Shown: positions 22,818 to 33,993 of the stretch, piece after piece
Layout of the letters: every line of letters begins with the position of its first letter
Position numbering within the stretch: position 1 is the first letter of the stretch
Source: Cloeon dipterum
Taxonomy: Eukaryota > Arthropoda > Insecta > Ephemeroptera > Baetidae
Length of the DNA stretch: 64,000 nt
Direction of reading: 5' to 3'
Assembly: GCF_949628265.1 (NCBI RefSeq)
Contig: NC_088790.1
Location: 10,730,545 to 10,794,544 of the forward strand
Position numbers and translations under genes: made by a program
Notes under the pieces: model-generated
Database searches by the model: none
What the model saw: only the letters and a program-made list of their open reading frames with translations
Told to the model about the DNA's origin: nothing

Positions 22818-25424
22818 TGAGTAAAAGTGGACCGAAATGCTTTCTGTATTTGAGTTACAAATATTTATGTATTTCTTCTATTGCCTTATTCGATTTTAAA
22901 TGAGCAGAAGCTTTCCTAACAAGCAATAAAAAATTATTTCATTTTTATTAAAATTTATTACCCAAATTTGTTATATGGCAACAAATGAGAAAAATCCATT
23001 TTGCAGGTGTCCTTCTAAAATGAATTTTCATCAATTTTTGGCTCCCCTAGTAAGGAATATTTATATATGTTGTATTTTAAACAACTACATATTTACGCAT
23101 GGCGTGTAGGAAATACCCAACGGGACAGATTTCACTACTTTTCAAGTAGGATGTTATACATACGTACCCACAACGTCAATATTACTTGGATGATGTGCAA
23201 AATCTCTAGATCCTTTAACAAAATCGCGATAAAAACTTATGGAGAAGATAATGTCACGTCATGTACTTCGTCCCATAAAAGACATCTGCGGCTCAATTGG
23301 ACTTTGAATCATCTCCTTGAAGGCTTGACTCTTATCTAAAAGGAGGACTGCGCTTTCAGAGCAAAATTTAGTGATACGGCGGTGCTCTTTGGATTTCCCA
23401 TTTTTCCGCATTAAAATTGATCGATAAACCTCCATCATAATAGCTGCAGATATTAATTTTTTCTTTAACATTTATACAACATCTATAACAACCACTTGAG
23501 AGATAACTTAAACCTGTGCAAGGTATAGCCAAGAGATTACTATTTTATTATGTATTTTTCTTTTCAGGAAATAACTGATTCCTTTTTAATTATTTTAATT
23601 TAGTTTATATCACTGAATTGGGAGAACGTTTCTAAAAAAGTTTGTTTCATACCCTATATTTCAGCGTTTTCAAATTTCCTAAACATTCTGTCACTTACAA
23701 TAACATTTTTCCGCAAGTTAATTTAGAGTTTTAAGTTAATTGAAATTAATTTATGAAAAGCTAATAGTACTTTGAAATATTAAATCAATTGAAAAAGGTG
23801 TACCAGCATAATCAAATCATAATCTAATTAACTATGTGTTAATAATTATGTAATTTAAGATCTGTCTTAAAACAAGAACTTAAATTAATATCTGTCAAGA
23901 AGCGTTAAATTCCTTTTGGTCTCAAATTTTTCGTCGAATAAAATTAGTATTTATATATGCTCACAAAAGAGCAAATTACCTTCGTGTTTTGCTCACTGTA
24001 TCGGTTAGACCCCTTTGTCTACGCTTGAAAAATGCCTATCGCTTTTTTAAACCTTTTCGCCACTTTTTTGGCAAAGGGCCATTTTCTTTCTCCCTCTTTT
24101 TACCCACTCGGTGAGATCTCAGTCAGTCACTCGACCGACCTCGAGGTCTGTCTCAGCACGAGAAATAATACCCATCTCCCCGTGAGTCAGTTTGGACTCC
24201 TTGGTCTGGTCGCTTGCCTGCTTCGCCCTGTCTTCATAATGTGCACATTAATAGCAGATATTGGATCAAATCGAAAAGAAACATCACTATTGCTGCGATG
24301 TTAACTTTTTTGTAACCCTGAAAATAGAGAAGCCAAGAAATTTCACTTTACTTGCGAAAATATTTAGTATCCTATCCTCAACAGATTCGTAGATACTCGT
24401 CCTGAGCGTGTTAAGAAATGCCAAATTTTATTTTTAATCGAATATTTCCATATATTTTGTGGTTAAATTCTGTGGCACGGAGCGAAATATTTGAATCACA
24501 TGATTTTCAACATGAAATTTCAACTCGAAGGATCAGCAAATAAAAATATTTCGCTACGTCCATGTAACCACAGTTTAATTCGGCATGAAAAGCTAGTCGC
24601 ATAAATTTATTCTTTTAGAATTTTTAGCTATAAACTGATTGCTTTACTTGATAACTATACCTTTACAAATGTGATTTCTTCTTACTCAATTCATAGCAGA
24701 CTCTTTATAAGGTTCCCAAAAATTACAAACGAAGTGTATAGTTTTTAGATTTTTATTTAGATTAACTCATTTTCTGCAACAATTCAACTCGTCGTAAACT
24801 TTGTGGGTGCTCGAATAGCTAGGCTGTGTGGGATACTTCAAACACCTCACTTTTTCCTTAATGCGTGCTATATTGTTCGAAGTAGAAGTAGAACCCGAGT
24901 CCGGGTCATATCGTTAATTAGCTAACACACGCTTTTAAGGCACCCTCGGCCAACAGCTTTACGACGACGAGTGGTGCGAGAGCTCAGGCGTGAGATCGCT
25001 TTGCGTTTTAGCTTAGACACTCATGTCGCTTCGGCTGCTACAGGGTTTGTGGATATGATAGCCGCTGCAGCGATGAGTGGGGAGCAAAAGTGACCTGACG
25101 TGCAGGTTGCATAATTACGCCGATAGGTAGTCCCCATAACTTGAGCTAAAAGCATATTTCCTTTTTTGATTTAAGGTTAAGACATTAATTTAAGGCTACA
25201 TTTCTTATCGTCTATTTTATCATAGTATGTGTGAGCTAATTTTGATGTGTTATCAAGATCATAAAGTATATGTGTTCATTGGTGTTAAAGATAAAAGCTG
25301 TGTAAAATAATTTAAAACTTCATCATTCTCAAGAAAAGCCTTTTGGCCAACAATAAAAGTCAATTGAACCACCAAAATTCCAATTGCTAATTGTATGAAA
25401 TTAAAAAGTAAATCAATCCAAATT
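22818..25424. other. Spacer between the A-C group and gene D
   Basis: No gene found. It includes sequence shared with the spacer upstream of gene B (about 23105-23365), a dispersed repeat (23577-23661, also at 26486-26570), and a more GC-rich stretch at about 24890-25140 that I cannot assign. That stretch did not fold into a tRNA by eye. Confidence 0.5.
23577..23661 (+). repeat. 85-bp dispersed repeat also found inside gene D
   Basis: From GATTCCTTTTTAATT to TTTCATACCCTATATT; the same block with a few changes is at 26486-26570. Probably part of a retroelement. Confidence 0.55.
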
Positions 25425-27778
25425 CTATTCTACGGCCAAGCGCCTGAGGGCGTGCCTGTCAATTTTTCCTCCCATGTTCATTGGGAGAGAATCGACGAAC
25501 TGGATGCCCTTGTGCAGGTGCTTATTGATGGCCGCCCGGTCCGCAACAAATTTGACCAAATCGGCCTCGGTGCACTTGCTGCCAGGCCTCTTCACCACAA
25601 GACCCTTGGCCAGATTATCAAAATCTCGATCGGGGAAGGTGACGACTCCTGCCTCCAGCACGTCCGGGTGTTCTAGCAGAATCGATTCGACCTCCGCTGG
25701 TGACGTGATCATGGTCAGGTACTTGTACACGAAAGTGATCCGTTCAATCACGTAAAGATGTCCTCTTTCATCGTAGAAGCCCAGATCACTGGTCTTCAGC
25801 CAGCCGTCCTCTGTGAAACTCACCATGTTGTACTGCAAAAGTTTTCATTCACTATATATAAATTTTTTAATGTGCTATTTACTGGTTTTCCTCTTTCGTT
25901 TATGTACCCTGCCATGACAGCAGGACCCTTAACAAGAATTTCTCCTCGTTTGTGTGGACCAAGAGCTTCTCTGGTGTTCACGTCAACCACCTAAGAAGAG
26001 TAAAAGTTTTTCTTCTAATCATTTTTTTTATCTTTATCTGCAAACCTTAATTTTGTAGTTAGGCATTGGTTGACCAGAAGATATGTATTCTTTATCTGTA
26101 AACACACGGAACAATGTTTTTATCAGATGTACTGCTATTATGGTCGTGATTTTTACCTTGATTGATGGTACGCTCCATTTTTACTGGCTTGGGGCCATTT
26201 TTCTTCAAAGTCGCTGCGAAAGTCTCCGTCAAGCCATATGTCACCTTGAAGTGAGCGTTCGGTAACATTTCGGACAATGTGTCGGCCGTATACGAGTCGA
26301 TGACCCATCCACCACAAATAAGAGTTTTCAGGAAATCCTGCTCTCTGATCTCCTTCATCTTTTCTGTTTGCTTTGTGATCCAAACGGCGAGGTGTGGGTA
26401 CAAAAAAATTCCATTAGGCTGTAGACAAGAGATTTTCCATTTATAAATCCTGTTTAAATTATTGGATTTAATTTGTTGAGATTATAATTCCTTTTTAATT
26501 TTTTAAATTTAGTTTATATCACTTAATTGGGAAAATGTTACTTAAAATTTGTGTTTCATACCCTATATTAAACCCAATTTCACCCATATTAGTAATGCAC
26601 AGCAATAAATATGATTCAAATAAAACTCCACTTCGCGACGCACTTTATGGCCAGCCGTTTTGGCCAGTCTCTGTTCACTCAGTCTAATAAAGCAAGAAGT
26701 AAGAAGTAAAGTTAAAAATCAGTAGTTGAGTGTTTTACTTCATACGACTACCGCTCCTACACAACGATGCCATAGTTCATCATGAGCTCCATCATAGAAT
26801 CTTCTATTCCAAGAACCCTATAAAGCAGGTTTTAAATTTGAGGATGTATTGTCCAGCTAGGGTCCACTTACTCGGACTCGGCCATGATTGCAGCCAATAT
26901 GGATTTCTGAGTGTGCACGATTCCCTTGGGATCTCCAGTGGAGCCGCTCGTGTTGATCACAACAGCAATGTCCTTTTCTGGATTGATTTTCACGTTCTCA
27001 GGGAATGCTAGTTTTTAAATTTCTATGTTGTGGTGCATATTTTCCAAAAAAGGTGATGATCACACCTGATCCATCGTCCTCAAGCAGCTCAGAGTAGTAA
27101 ATCGTCCCTGGAAGTTTCTCAGCGCCAATGCTAATCAGTTGAACTTCCACATTGGCTATTTTAATCGCTTGCTTCATTTTTCCCACTGTCTCAGGGTCCA
27201 CGATTGCGAACTTGGCTTCAGTCTCCCTCAAATGAGTGGCGATTGTTTCTAAAATCGAACATTCAACATCTGCGTCTCCTACGGATCTAATTTTAAGTAC
27301 AGACCCGCCGTTGTAGCAGTGTGGCATCCTCTCACGCACCCTCCCAAAAGATAGTGTGACACTTGGATTTGGAACAACTGGGCCATTTCAAACGTGCAGA
27401 AGTAGATGAAATCTCCGTGTTTGAGACCGAGTCTAGTCAGGGCACTAGCAATTTTCCGAGCGTTAGGCTGCACTTCCGAAAATAGAATGGACCTGCCAGA
27501 CGGGATGTCTATCTACAGATAACATGCAAAGTTTTCCATTTCCTCTGACAATGAGTTGTTAAATTGAGTTATAATTACAATCCAAGGTTTGTCCTTTGGC
27601 ATTTTGTCCAGTCTGGAATTCAGATGCTCAAAAACGTAAGTCATGAGAGGAACATTTGGTATTTCTAAGTCTCCCTCAGGAGAGCTGACAACGTTGTGCT
27701 CTAGAAATATTCCTTCGTTGATAAAACTGAAATTTGTTTAAATAAATAAATAGCAACACACTCACCTGCGGATGGCAT
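25425..27778 (-). pseudogene. Acyl-CoA synthetase-like gene D, interrupted in exon 6
   Basis: Sister of gene E. Exons: 27766-27778 (ATG CCA TCC GCA G), 27579-27700, 27305-27512, 27066-27248, 26872-27007, a fragment of exon 6 (26817 down to about 26768), 26157-26418, 26046-26095, 25883-25990 and 25425-25832. Everything except exon 6 is open and in phase, with TSGSTGDPKG, YGLTE, TSDLG, ERITFVYKYLTMIT and MGGKIDR. Exon 6 matches gene E for about 17 codons (to NYG and one more codon), then runs into unrelated sequence and meets TAG at 26757-26759. About 35 codons, ending KYK in E, are absent. Skipping exon 6 would also break the frame (157 nt in E). The full protein therefore cannot be made, unless the assembly is wrong here. 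The other exons have no disruptions, so the break seems recent. Confidence 0.75.
26486..26768. mobile_element. Retroelement-like insertion in exon 6 of gene D
   Basis: Where gene D leaves its homology with gene E, the sequence becomes repeat-like. 26486-26570 matches 23577-23661. The part from about 26571 to 26764 resembles the 3' half of the LTR at 28837-29199 (AATTTCA-CCC, CAG-AATAAATAT, TAGTTGAGT...ACTTC and the end CTCCTACA). I read it as a diverged, truncated LTR. Its far boundary is not clear. Confidence 0.5.
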
Positions 27779-27850
27779 GTTTGCTTATTTATGTGCACAA
27801 TATTGACTATACTGTCTATACTATATTGTTTTCTCTCTACGCTGTTATTG

Positions 27851-27858
27851 TATATATA
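27851..27858 (-). promoter_or_regulatory. TATA box of synthetase gene D
   Basis: TATATATA about 75 nt before the gene D ATG. Confidence 0.5.
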
Positions 27859-28119
27859 AAGTTTCGCGCCCTTCCATTGTGCCTCTTTAAGTTAAGTACA
27901 AAGGCTCTTTCTATGCCGATGGAAAATCCAAAAGAGAGGTGTGCGTGATTGGTAAATTGCTTGTTATCTTGACAACTTTTTGAAAAGGTTACGTGCTATT
28001 CGTCAGGCTTGCAACATTTCTAGTTAAAGCCAAACAAAACCAATTTCATCTTGTCAGCGAAAAATCCCGTTGATATGGTGAGACGTAATTTTAGAACGAG
28101 AGATTTTTCAATTTAAATA

Positions 28120-29621
28120 CAGGGAGGGGCAAAATTAAACGTTCAAAAAGAACTGATCAGCCCGAAAAGAGTGGTTGGGGTGGGATCCAAATTCCAACGG
28201 TGATGAGCCCTTCAAAAACTGGAATTTTAATTATTATTTTTTTTGTACAATTTTCAACCCTTTCGGACGAGTGGTTTCGTCGCTGCACCCCAAAATACGA
28301 TTTTGATCAAGTTTATTATTGGATTCCCATGTTAAACCACTTAGATTTTTTTTTCGAAAATTCAACGTGCATAGGTATTTTCTAGACTAAAATTTTGCGC
28401 TGATTCCGATTCTAAGGTCTATTTTTTGTTCCGGCGTCCGGAAGGGGTGTTTTTGGTGGGTAGGGTTGAGTGGCTGATTGGAGATGACGGTCAACATCAA
28501 AGTCGCCAAAAACTGTAGTGCCGCACATGTTTCCGGTGGTGAAATTTACCGGAGCATTTTTCAAATAGGTATTACATTTTTAAACTTTAATTGGAAAAAC
28601 TTTCAACTTTTCAAAAAAGATGTTTTTGAAAAATGCCCCGAATTTAGAAAACCAATAACTCTTTTGAAATCAGCACTTCATTACGAGTCCAAATAAGAGG
28701 TGCAAACTCATTGTTACATGACCAAGTTTCGATTTTTCATGGTTTTCCCTGGTGAACACTTGGGAAATCGCGCGCAGCATGATAACGGCTTGCACGAGAG
28801 TATTTTTGTTTTGCGGTGATTCTCTTCCCTACACTCTGTGCTGGAAACTACCAGATGATTCGCGTAATTTCTAGAATCCCCACACTCATTCTACTCTCAC
28901 GAAACTTTACAGAACAATCGATTACGGCATCTCTTTCTAAATTGACTTTAGTTAATAAATCTAACTAACTGACTAATTGTGCTTTCAACTAATTGATGTA
29001 ATAATGTACTGTAAATTCTGATAATAAATAGAAACCTAATTTCATCCCAATCAACCATACACAGAAATAAATATTATTAAATATCATCGTTAAGTTCAAA
29101 CACCAGATTTCAAGATCCCCTGTTGATTTTGCTGATTAAAGTTAATCTAATAGTTGAGTTTACTTGTCGTGTTTCATTCATTCGACTACAACTCTTACAA
29201 CTCATGACCGCCGACGCTCCTATAATTTTTTATGAGATGTATATGAAGATCCCAGCTAAATTTTGTAAATCTTGAAAAAATTTATAGATATTTTTCTTTT
29301 TTCAATAAAGTTAAGTGAACCCTAACAGGAGTTTTCTGGAAAAGTCGAAAATGCTGGAATTTTTTTCGCCAAGTTAAAACACCTTTGCACGATGAATTTT
29401 CGAAAAAAAATTCAAGTGGTTTAACATGGGATTTCCCATATTAAACTTGTTTCAAATTTGGATTTTGGGGTGCAGCGCCGAAACCACTTGTCCGAAAGGG
29501 TTGAAAATTTCACAAAAAACTTCAGTTTTTGAGCGGCTCACCGTTGGAATTTCGATCCCACCCCAACCATTCTTTTCGGGGTTTTCAACTATTTTTGAAC
29601 GTTAAATTTTTTCCCTCCCTG
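28120..29621. mobile_element. 1.5-kb DNA element with long (about 260-bp) terminal inverted repeats
   Basis: The left end begins CAGGGAGGGGCAAAATTAAA and the right end is its imperfect complement (ending CCCTCCCTG). The inverted match runs on for about 260 bp, including GGTTGGGGTGGGATC, CAACCCTTTCGGAC and GCTGCACCCCAAAAT. TA flanks both ends, which fits a Tc1/mariner-type TA target duplication, but this is not decisive. No transposase frame is visible, and an LTR (28837-29199) sits inside. Confidence 0.7.
28837..29199 (+). mobile_element. Solo LTR, copia-like, nested in the 28120-29621 element
   Basis: It begins TGTGCTGGAAACTACC and ends CTCTTACA. ACTC occurs directly on both sides (28833-28836 and 29200-29203), a short target duplication. 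The size of 363 bp and TG...CA ends fit a solo LTR of the copia group. A related 3' part lies in gene D. Confidence 0.55.
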
Positions 29622-29689
29622 TATTATTAAGCTGCAACTCTTAATAAGGCATAATATGTATTTTTGTTGTGTTCTGGATGTGGATGTAT

Positions 29690-29721
29690 GGGGCACAGTT
29701 GCCCTGCTGATCCGTAATAAA
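29690..29721 (+). repeat. Dispersed GGGGCA-TTGCCCTG-AATAAA repeat, copy 2
   Basis: ATGGGGCACAGTTGCCCTG followed by AATAAA and TTTTTGAATCTAATAAA. See copy 1 at 21601. Confidence 0.45.
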
Positions 29722-30480
29722 CCATTTTTGAATCTAATAAAGTCTTATGAATTTTACGATTAGCCAATCTTCAAATTGGGAGGTAACATTTTAAGCGATA
29801 TAAAATACGTAGATCGCCAAACTTATTACGCAAATTACTACGAACGTGTAAACCATTCAAATAACCTTTATTTATCTTTCTATTTGATGTCACCTCACTT
29901 TCTTTGTCTTTTCAAGTGTGCGTGATCTAGCTAGCAAAATTTGTAAGAGATGTTTTTATTTCTTTATAGATGTTAATGAAGGTAGAAGCTCGCAAAGTTA
30001 TCACAATTGTCAGAAGAAATTAAACGCAGCTTCCTAGGTGTGTAGTCACTAGAAAAAGCACTATACTTGCCTTAGCTACTTGTTGTTAGCCAATATCAGT
30101 GCGTTAGGTAATCGTTATTCTCAACTTAAAAATCATCACTCTCACATTTTAAAGGCAAATAATATGAAAGATAATGAAGATAAAAATATAAACTTTTTGA
30201 TTTGATGACAAATTCATGAAATAAATTTAAATCTTTGACCTTTGCAGATTGGTCTGTTCTAACCCCATAAGATTTTTAAGCAAAATGAACACCTCTCAAT
30301 CAGAACGAATCGTTGAAGCATTGATACATATATTGCGTGTTATTTTTCATTAATATCTCGTCTTTTATGGTACTGATTGCGAGTTCTCCGGCTTTTGGCT
30401 CCTCGCGATGATTTTTATTTGGACTACGTGTTGTTGATCGCCAAATGATAACTTAAGATGACTTAAGACTTTGTGGCTTC

Positions 30481-30758
30481 CAGGGTTCAGAGATTTATCG
30501 ACCCGGTTTAAACCAGCCCGATTAAAACCGGGTTAAACCAAATAGTAAAACCCGGGTTTTTTGTTTTTTTTATTTCATTTAGCATAAAACCTTAAAAATT
30601 TCAAAAAGTATCATGATGCAAACATTATTTGACAGTGTCATAGTATGGTGATTGGTAAATGTGACGAAACCAAAAAACGAAGTCACTTTGGACCAAACTG
30701 GTTGAAACCGATTTTAACCAGTTTAACCCAGTCCACCGAGTTTTTTCGAAAAAACCTG
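30481..30758. mobile_element. hAT-like MITE, copy 2, with a perfect 8-bp target duplication
   Basis: 278 bp, same family as 22555-22809: it begins CAGGGTTCAGA, ends AAAAAACCTG, and has GGTTTAAACC and GGTTAAACC blocks near both ends. GTGGCTTC is repeated exactly at 30473-30480 and 30759-30766. Confidence 0.88.
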
Positions 30759-30766
30759 GTGGCTTC

Positions 30767-31692
30767 GGCTTGATTTGAGATGGAACGCAATAAAACTATT
30801 TAGAAAAACGAGTAAATACTGTAATCAGGATGAACGCAATATTTTTTTGTGCGTAGGGAAGGGAATCCCCAAAAGGAGGCAGATTACGTTTGTCAAGTAG
30901 GATGTTTGCTTAGGGAAGACCGAACTTGGCGGTATGATACTGTTGTTTTTCACGTGTTCGTTGTTTCAAAGTGACTCAGATCTACTCAATCATCGATAAG
31001 AAAATATGATTGGAAACACCAGGTGCAGCTCGCAGATTGACCAAACAAAAGGCGCAATCTATTTTGGTATATCAAGCTATCGTTGCAGCGCTTTGCAATC
31101 TCCCTGAAAGCGTCTCTTATCTTGATTATGTTTAAGAAAGTGAACAAAAAGGTTACCTCATGAGAACAAATTTAATCTTGTCTCAATAGGGCTTATTGAT
31201 TGCTGTAGTTTGTCATTCTATTAATAGAAAAATGCCGAATGCCTTTTTCTTGACCATTCCGAATGAGGCTATAAGGTTTTTTTTATTGAAGATGCAAAAT
31301 GCTGATATATTTTCTGATTTTTTTCTCGTTTATTTGCAATTAAAACAGCACAAATAGCTAAAAATTTATTAGTTTAAAATTTCTCCATAAATTTGTCTAC
31401 AAATTAAAATTTAATTTGAAAGTAGGTGCACTGGAATAAAAATTATTTTTTCCTGAAGAGTACCACGCTATTTATTACACGTGAACCGTACTGCTGTAAT
31501 ATATGTAATTTTCAGCATGTAGATAAATATGTTATAATAAAATTGATGATACAAAATCTAGGATGAGGTGTGAAAAAATATTCTTGAATAAGCTAGGCCC
31601 GTTTTTACAATCCATACAACTGCTTCAAAACAAGCACCTCACTCAATTTTAAAAATTAGTACATTTTAATTAAAATTACAAATTTAAATGTG
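30767..31692. other. Spacer before synthetase gene E
   Basis: AT-rich sequence with no supported gene or repeat. Confidence 0.5.
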
Positions 31693-33936
31693 CTAGTCCT
31701 GTATGGCCATACGTCTGAGGGCGTTCCTATCAATTTTCCCTCCTGTGCCAAGAGGTAGAGCATCAACAAATTGCACGCCTTTGTGCAGGTGCTTGTTGAT
31801 GGCCGCCCTCTCCGCAACAAATTTGACCAAATCAGCCTCGGTACACTTGCTGCCGCGCCTCTTCACTACGAGGCCTTTGGCCAGATTGTCAAACTCTGGG
31901 TCGGAGAAGGTGATCACACCTGCTTCCAGAACGTCAGGGTGCTGCATCAGAATTGACTCGACTTCAGCCGGGGACGTAATCATGGTCAGGTATTTGTAGA
32001 CAAAAGTGATCCGTTCCACCACGTACAGGAAGCCCTTTTCGTCAAAGAATCCCAGATCGCTCGTCTTCATCCAGCCGTCTTCTGTGAAACTATCTCTGTT
32101 GTGCTGCAAATTGGGTATTAAAATACTTGGTTTTTATTCCTTTAATAATCGCGCTTTACCGGCTTCCCTTTTTCTGTCAGGTATCCTGCCGTGAGTGATG
32201 GGCTTTTCACTAGAATTTCTCCCCTACAGTACGGGCCGAGTGCTTTTCCTGTCTCCAAATCAATGATCTGATGAGAAGAATAAGAGTAAATATTTTTCGT
32301 CTACCGTTTGTCTCTGTCATATTTTTACCTTTGCTTTGACGTTTACCATGAGCGGACCAGAGGATATATATTCTCTATCTGCAGATTACAAAAATATTAA
32401 CCCTATCCATGTAAATATAAAAGTGTCGTATTTCACCTTCGTTGATGCAACGCTCCATTTTGTTGGGTTTAGCTCCGTTTATCTTCATTGAAACTCCAAA
32501 CGCCTCTGACATGCCGTAAACCGTCTTGAAGTAGGTATTTGGCAACGCCTCTGCCATTGTGTCTGCCGTGCGCGCGTCCACGACCCAACCCCCGCAGAGG
32601 AGGGTGCGCAGAAAGTCTTTTTCTCGAATTTCCTTTAATTTATCTGTCTGCTTGCTAAGCCAGGCTGCGATGTGTGGATATAAAATGATTCCATTTGGCT
32701 GCAGGAGATTGTGAATTGTCAGTTTCCTTTCTTTTGTCGGTTTCGGGAAAAGAAAACGGCTTTTAAATATAAAATCCCCGTGACACAAATTAAGTATTTC
32801 GATACTTTTGTATTAACTATCATTGCCCCGTTTACCTTGTATTTCAGCATTTGGTCGACGAGAATTTCCTTCTCGAACTTTGTAAAGTGATAAGTGGTTA
32901 TGCCGTGGCACAAGTCGTGCATCAGAAGGCTGTTAGAGATGACGCCGTAGTTCGTCATGAGCTCCATCATTGAATCTTCTATCACGAGCACGCTGTTAAT
33001 GCGAAATTATAATTCTTGTTGAAAATTTTTGTTGTTTATCTGGTTTTCCTACCGTTCCTCGGAGAGCATCGCAGCCAATATGGAGCGCTGAGTGTGCACG
33101 ACACCTTTTGGCGCTCCAGTCGAGCCGCTTGTGTTGATGACAATTGCGATGTCGGTCTTTGGGTTGATTTTCACGTCCTCAGGGAAAGCTATAATCCATA
33201 GTTTTCATGAGTTTAATTTCTAAAAAGGCAATTTCGCACATATACCCGTCCCGTCGTCCTCAAGAAGCTCTGTGTAGTAAATAGTTCCAGGCAGTTTTTT
33301 CTCCCCAACGCTGATCAACTGAACGGGAAAGCCAACCTTTTTGATTGCTTCTCGAATTGTACCAATCGTCTCGTGGTCCACGATTGCAAACTTGGCCTTG
33401 ATATCCTGCATCTCCTTGGTGCTAATTTCTGCAAAATCAATTGTTATTGGGCTAATGCTTAAAATTTGTTTTTGAGGTCCAACCTGGTCTGGTGGCAGGG
33501 TGACAACCTCTCACACATCCGCCCAGAAGGAAGAGCGACACCTGAATTTGGTAGAATTGTGCCATTTCATACGTGCAGAAGTAAAGAAAATCGCCGTGCT
33601 GCATTCCCAGCCTTGTGAATGCACTTGCGATCTTACGAGCATTTGACTCAACTTCGGAGAGTTTTATGGATCTGCCAGATGGAATGTCCACCTGTACAAA
33701 AGTGTCGTTGATGGCTTCTAAATACTATATAACATTTAAAAACTCACAATCCACTTTTTATCCTTCGGCCATTTCTCTAATCCGGCTCTCAGCTGCTCGA
33801 AAACATAGGACATAAGCGGAACATTTGGCACCTCGACATCTCTTTCAGGAGAGCTGACGTAGGATTCTGTGGAAATATTTCCATATTACAACAAAGATGT
33901 AGGGAAAATTAATTATAACTTACGTTCAGAAGGCAT
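31693..33936 (-). CDS. Acyl-CoA synthetase / 4CL-luciferase-like enzyme, gene E
   Basis: Exons: 33924-33936 (ATG CCT TCT GAA C), 33748-33866, 33484-33691, 33246-33428, 33053-33188, 32836-32992, 32437-32698, 32329-32378, 32160-32267 and 31693-32103; 548 residues, in phase throughout. ATP loop TSGSTGAPKG (Ala for the usual Leu), YGMSE, KTSDLGFF where most family members have TGD, the loop ERITFVYKYLTMIT (no KG), and TGGKIDR with the adenylation lysine. It ends IQD, with no peroxisomal signal. Compared with A-C it lacks the introns before the YGxxE motif and before the final SPxE segment, and has one after GKP. This pattern is shared with D and marks a second subfamily. Confidence 0.9.
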
Positions 33937-33985
33937 GCTTCACTTCTTGGTGCAAGTAGAGTACTGCTTTTTCAAATTTTCTCCA

Positions 33986-33993
33986 ATATAAAG
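33986..33993 (-). promoter_or_regulatory. TATA-like element of synthetase gene E
   Basis: CTTTATAT on the minus strand, about 50 nt before the ATG. Confidence 0.4.

Noticed and set aside
24890-25140. Possible RNA gene in a GC-richer spacer patch
   Set aside because: No cloverleaf with A and B boxes could be drawn by eye, and no other RNA family was recognised.
12844-33936. True luciferase genes
   Set aside because: The fold is shared, but nothing in the sequence shows light emission, and these proteins lack both the peroxisomal tail and the usual C-terminal loop.
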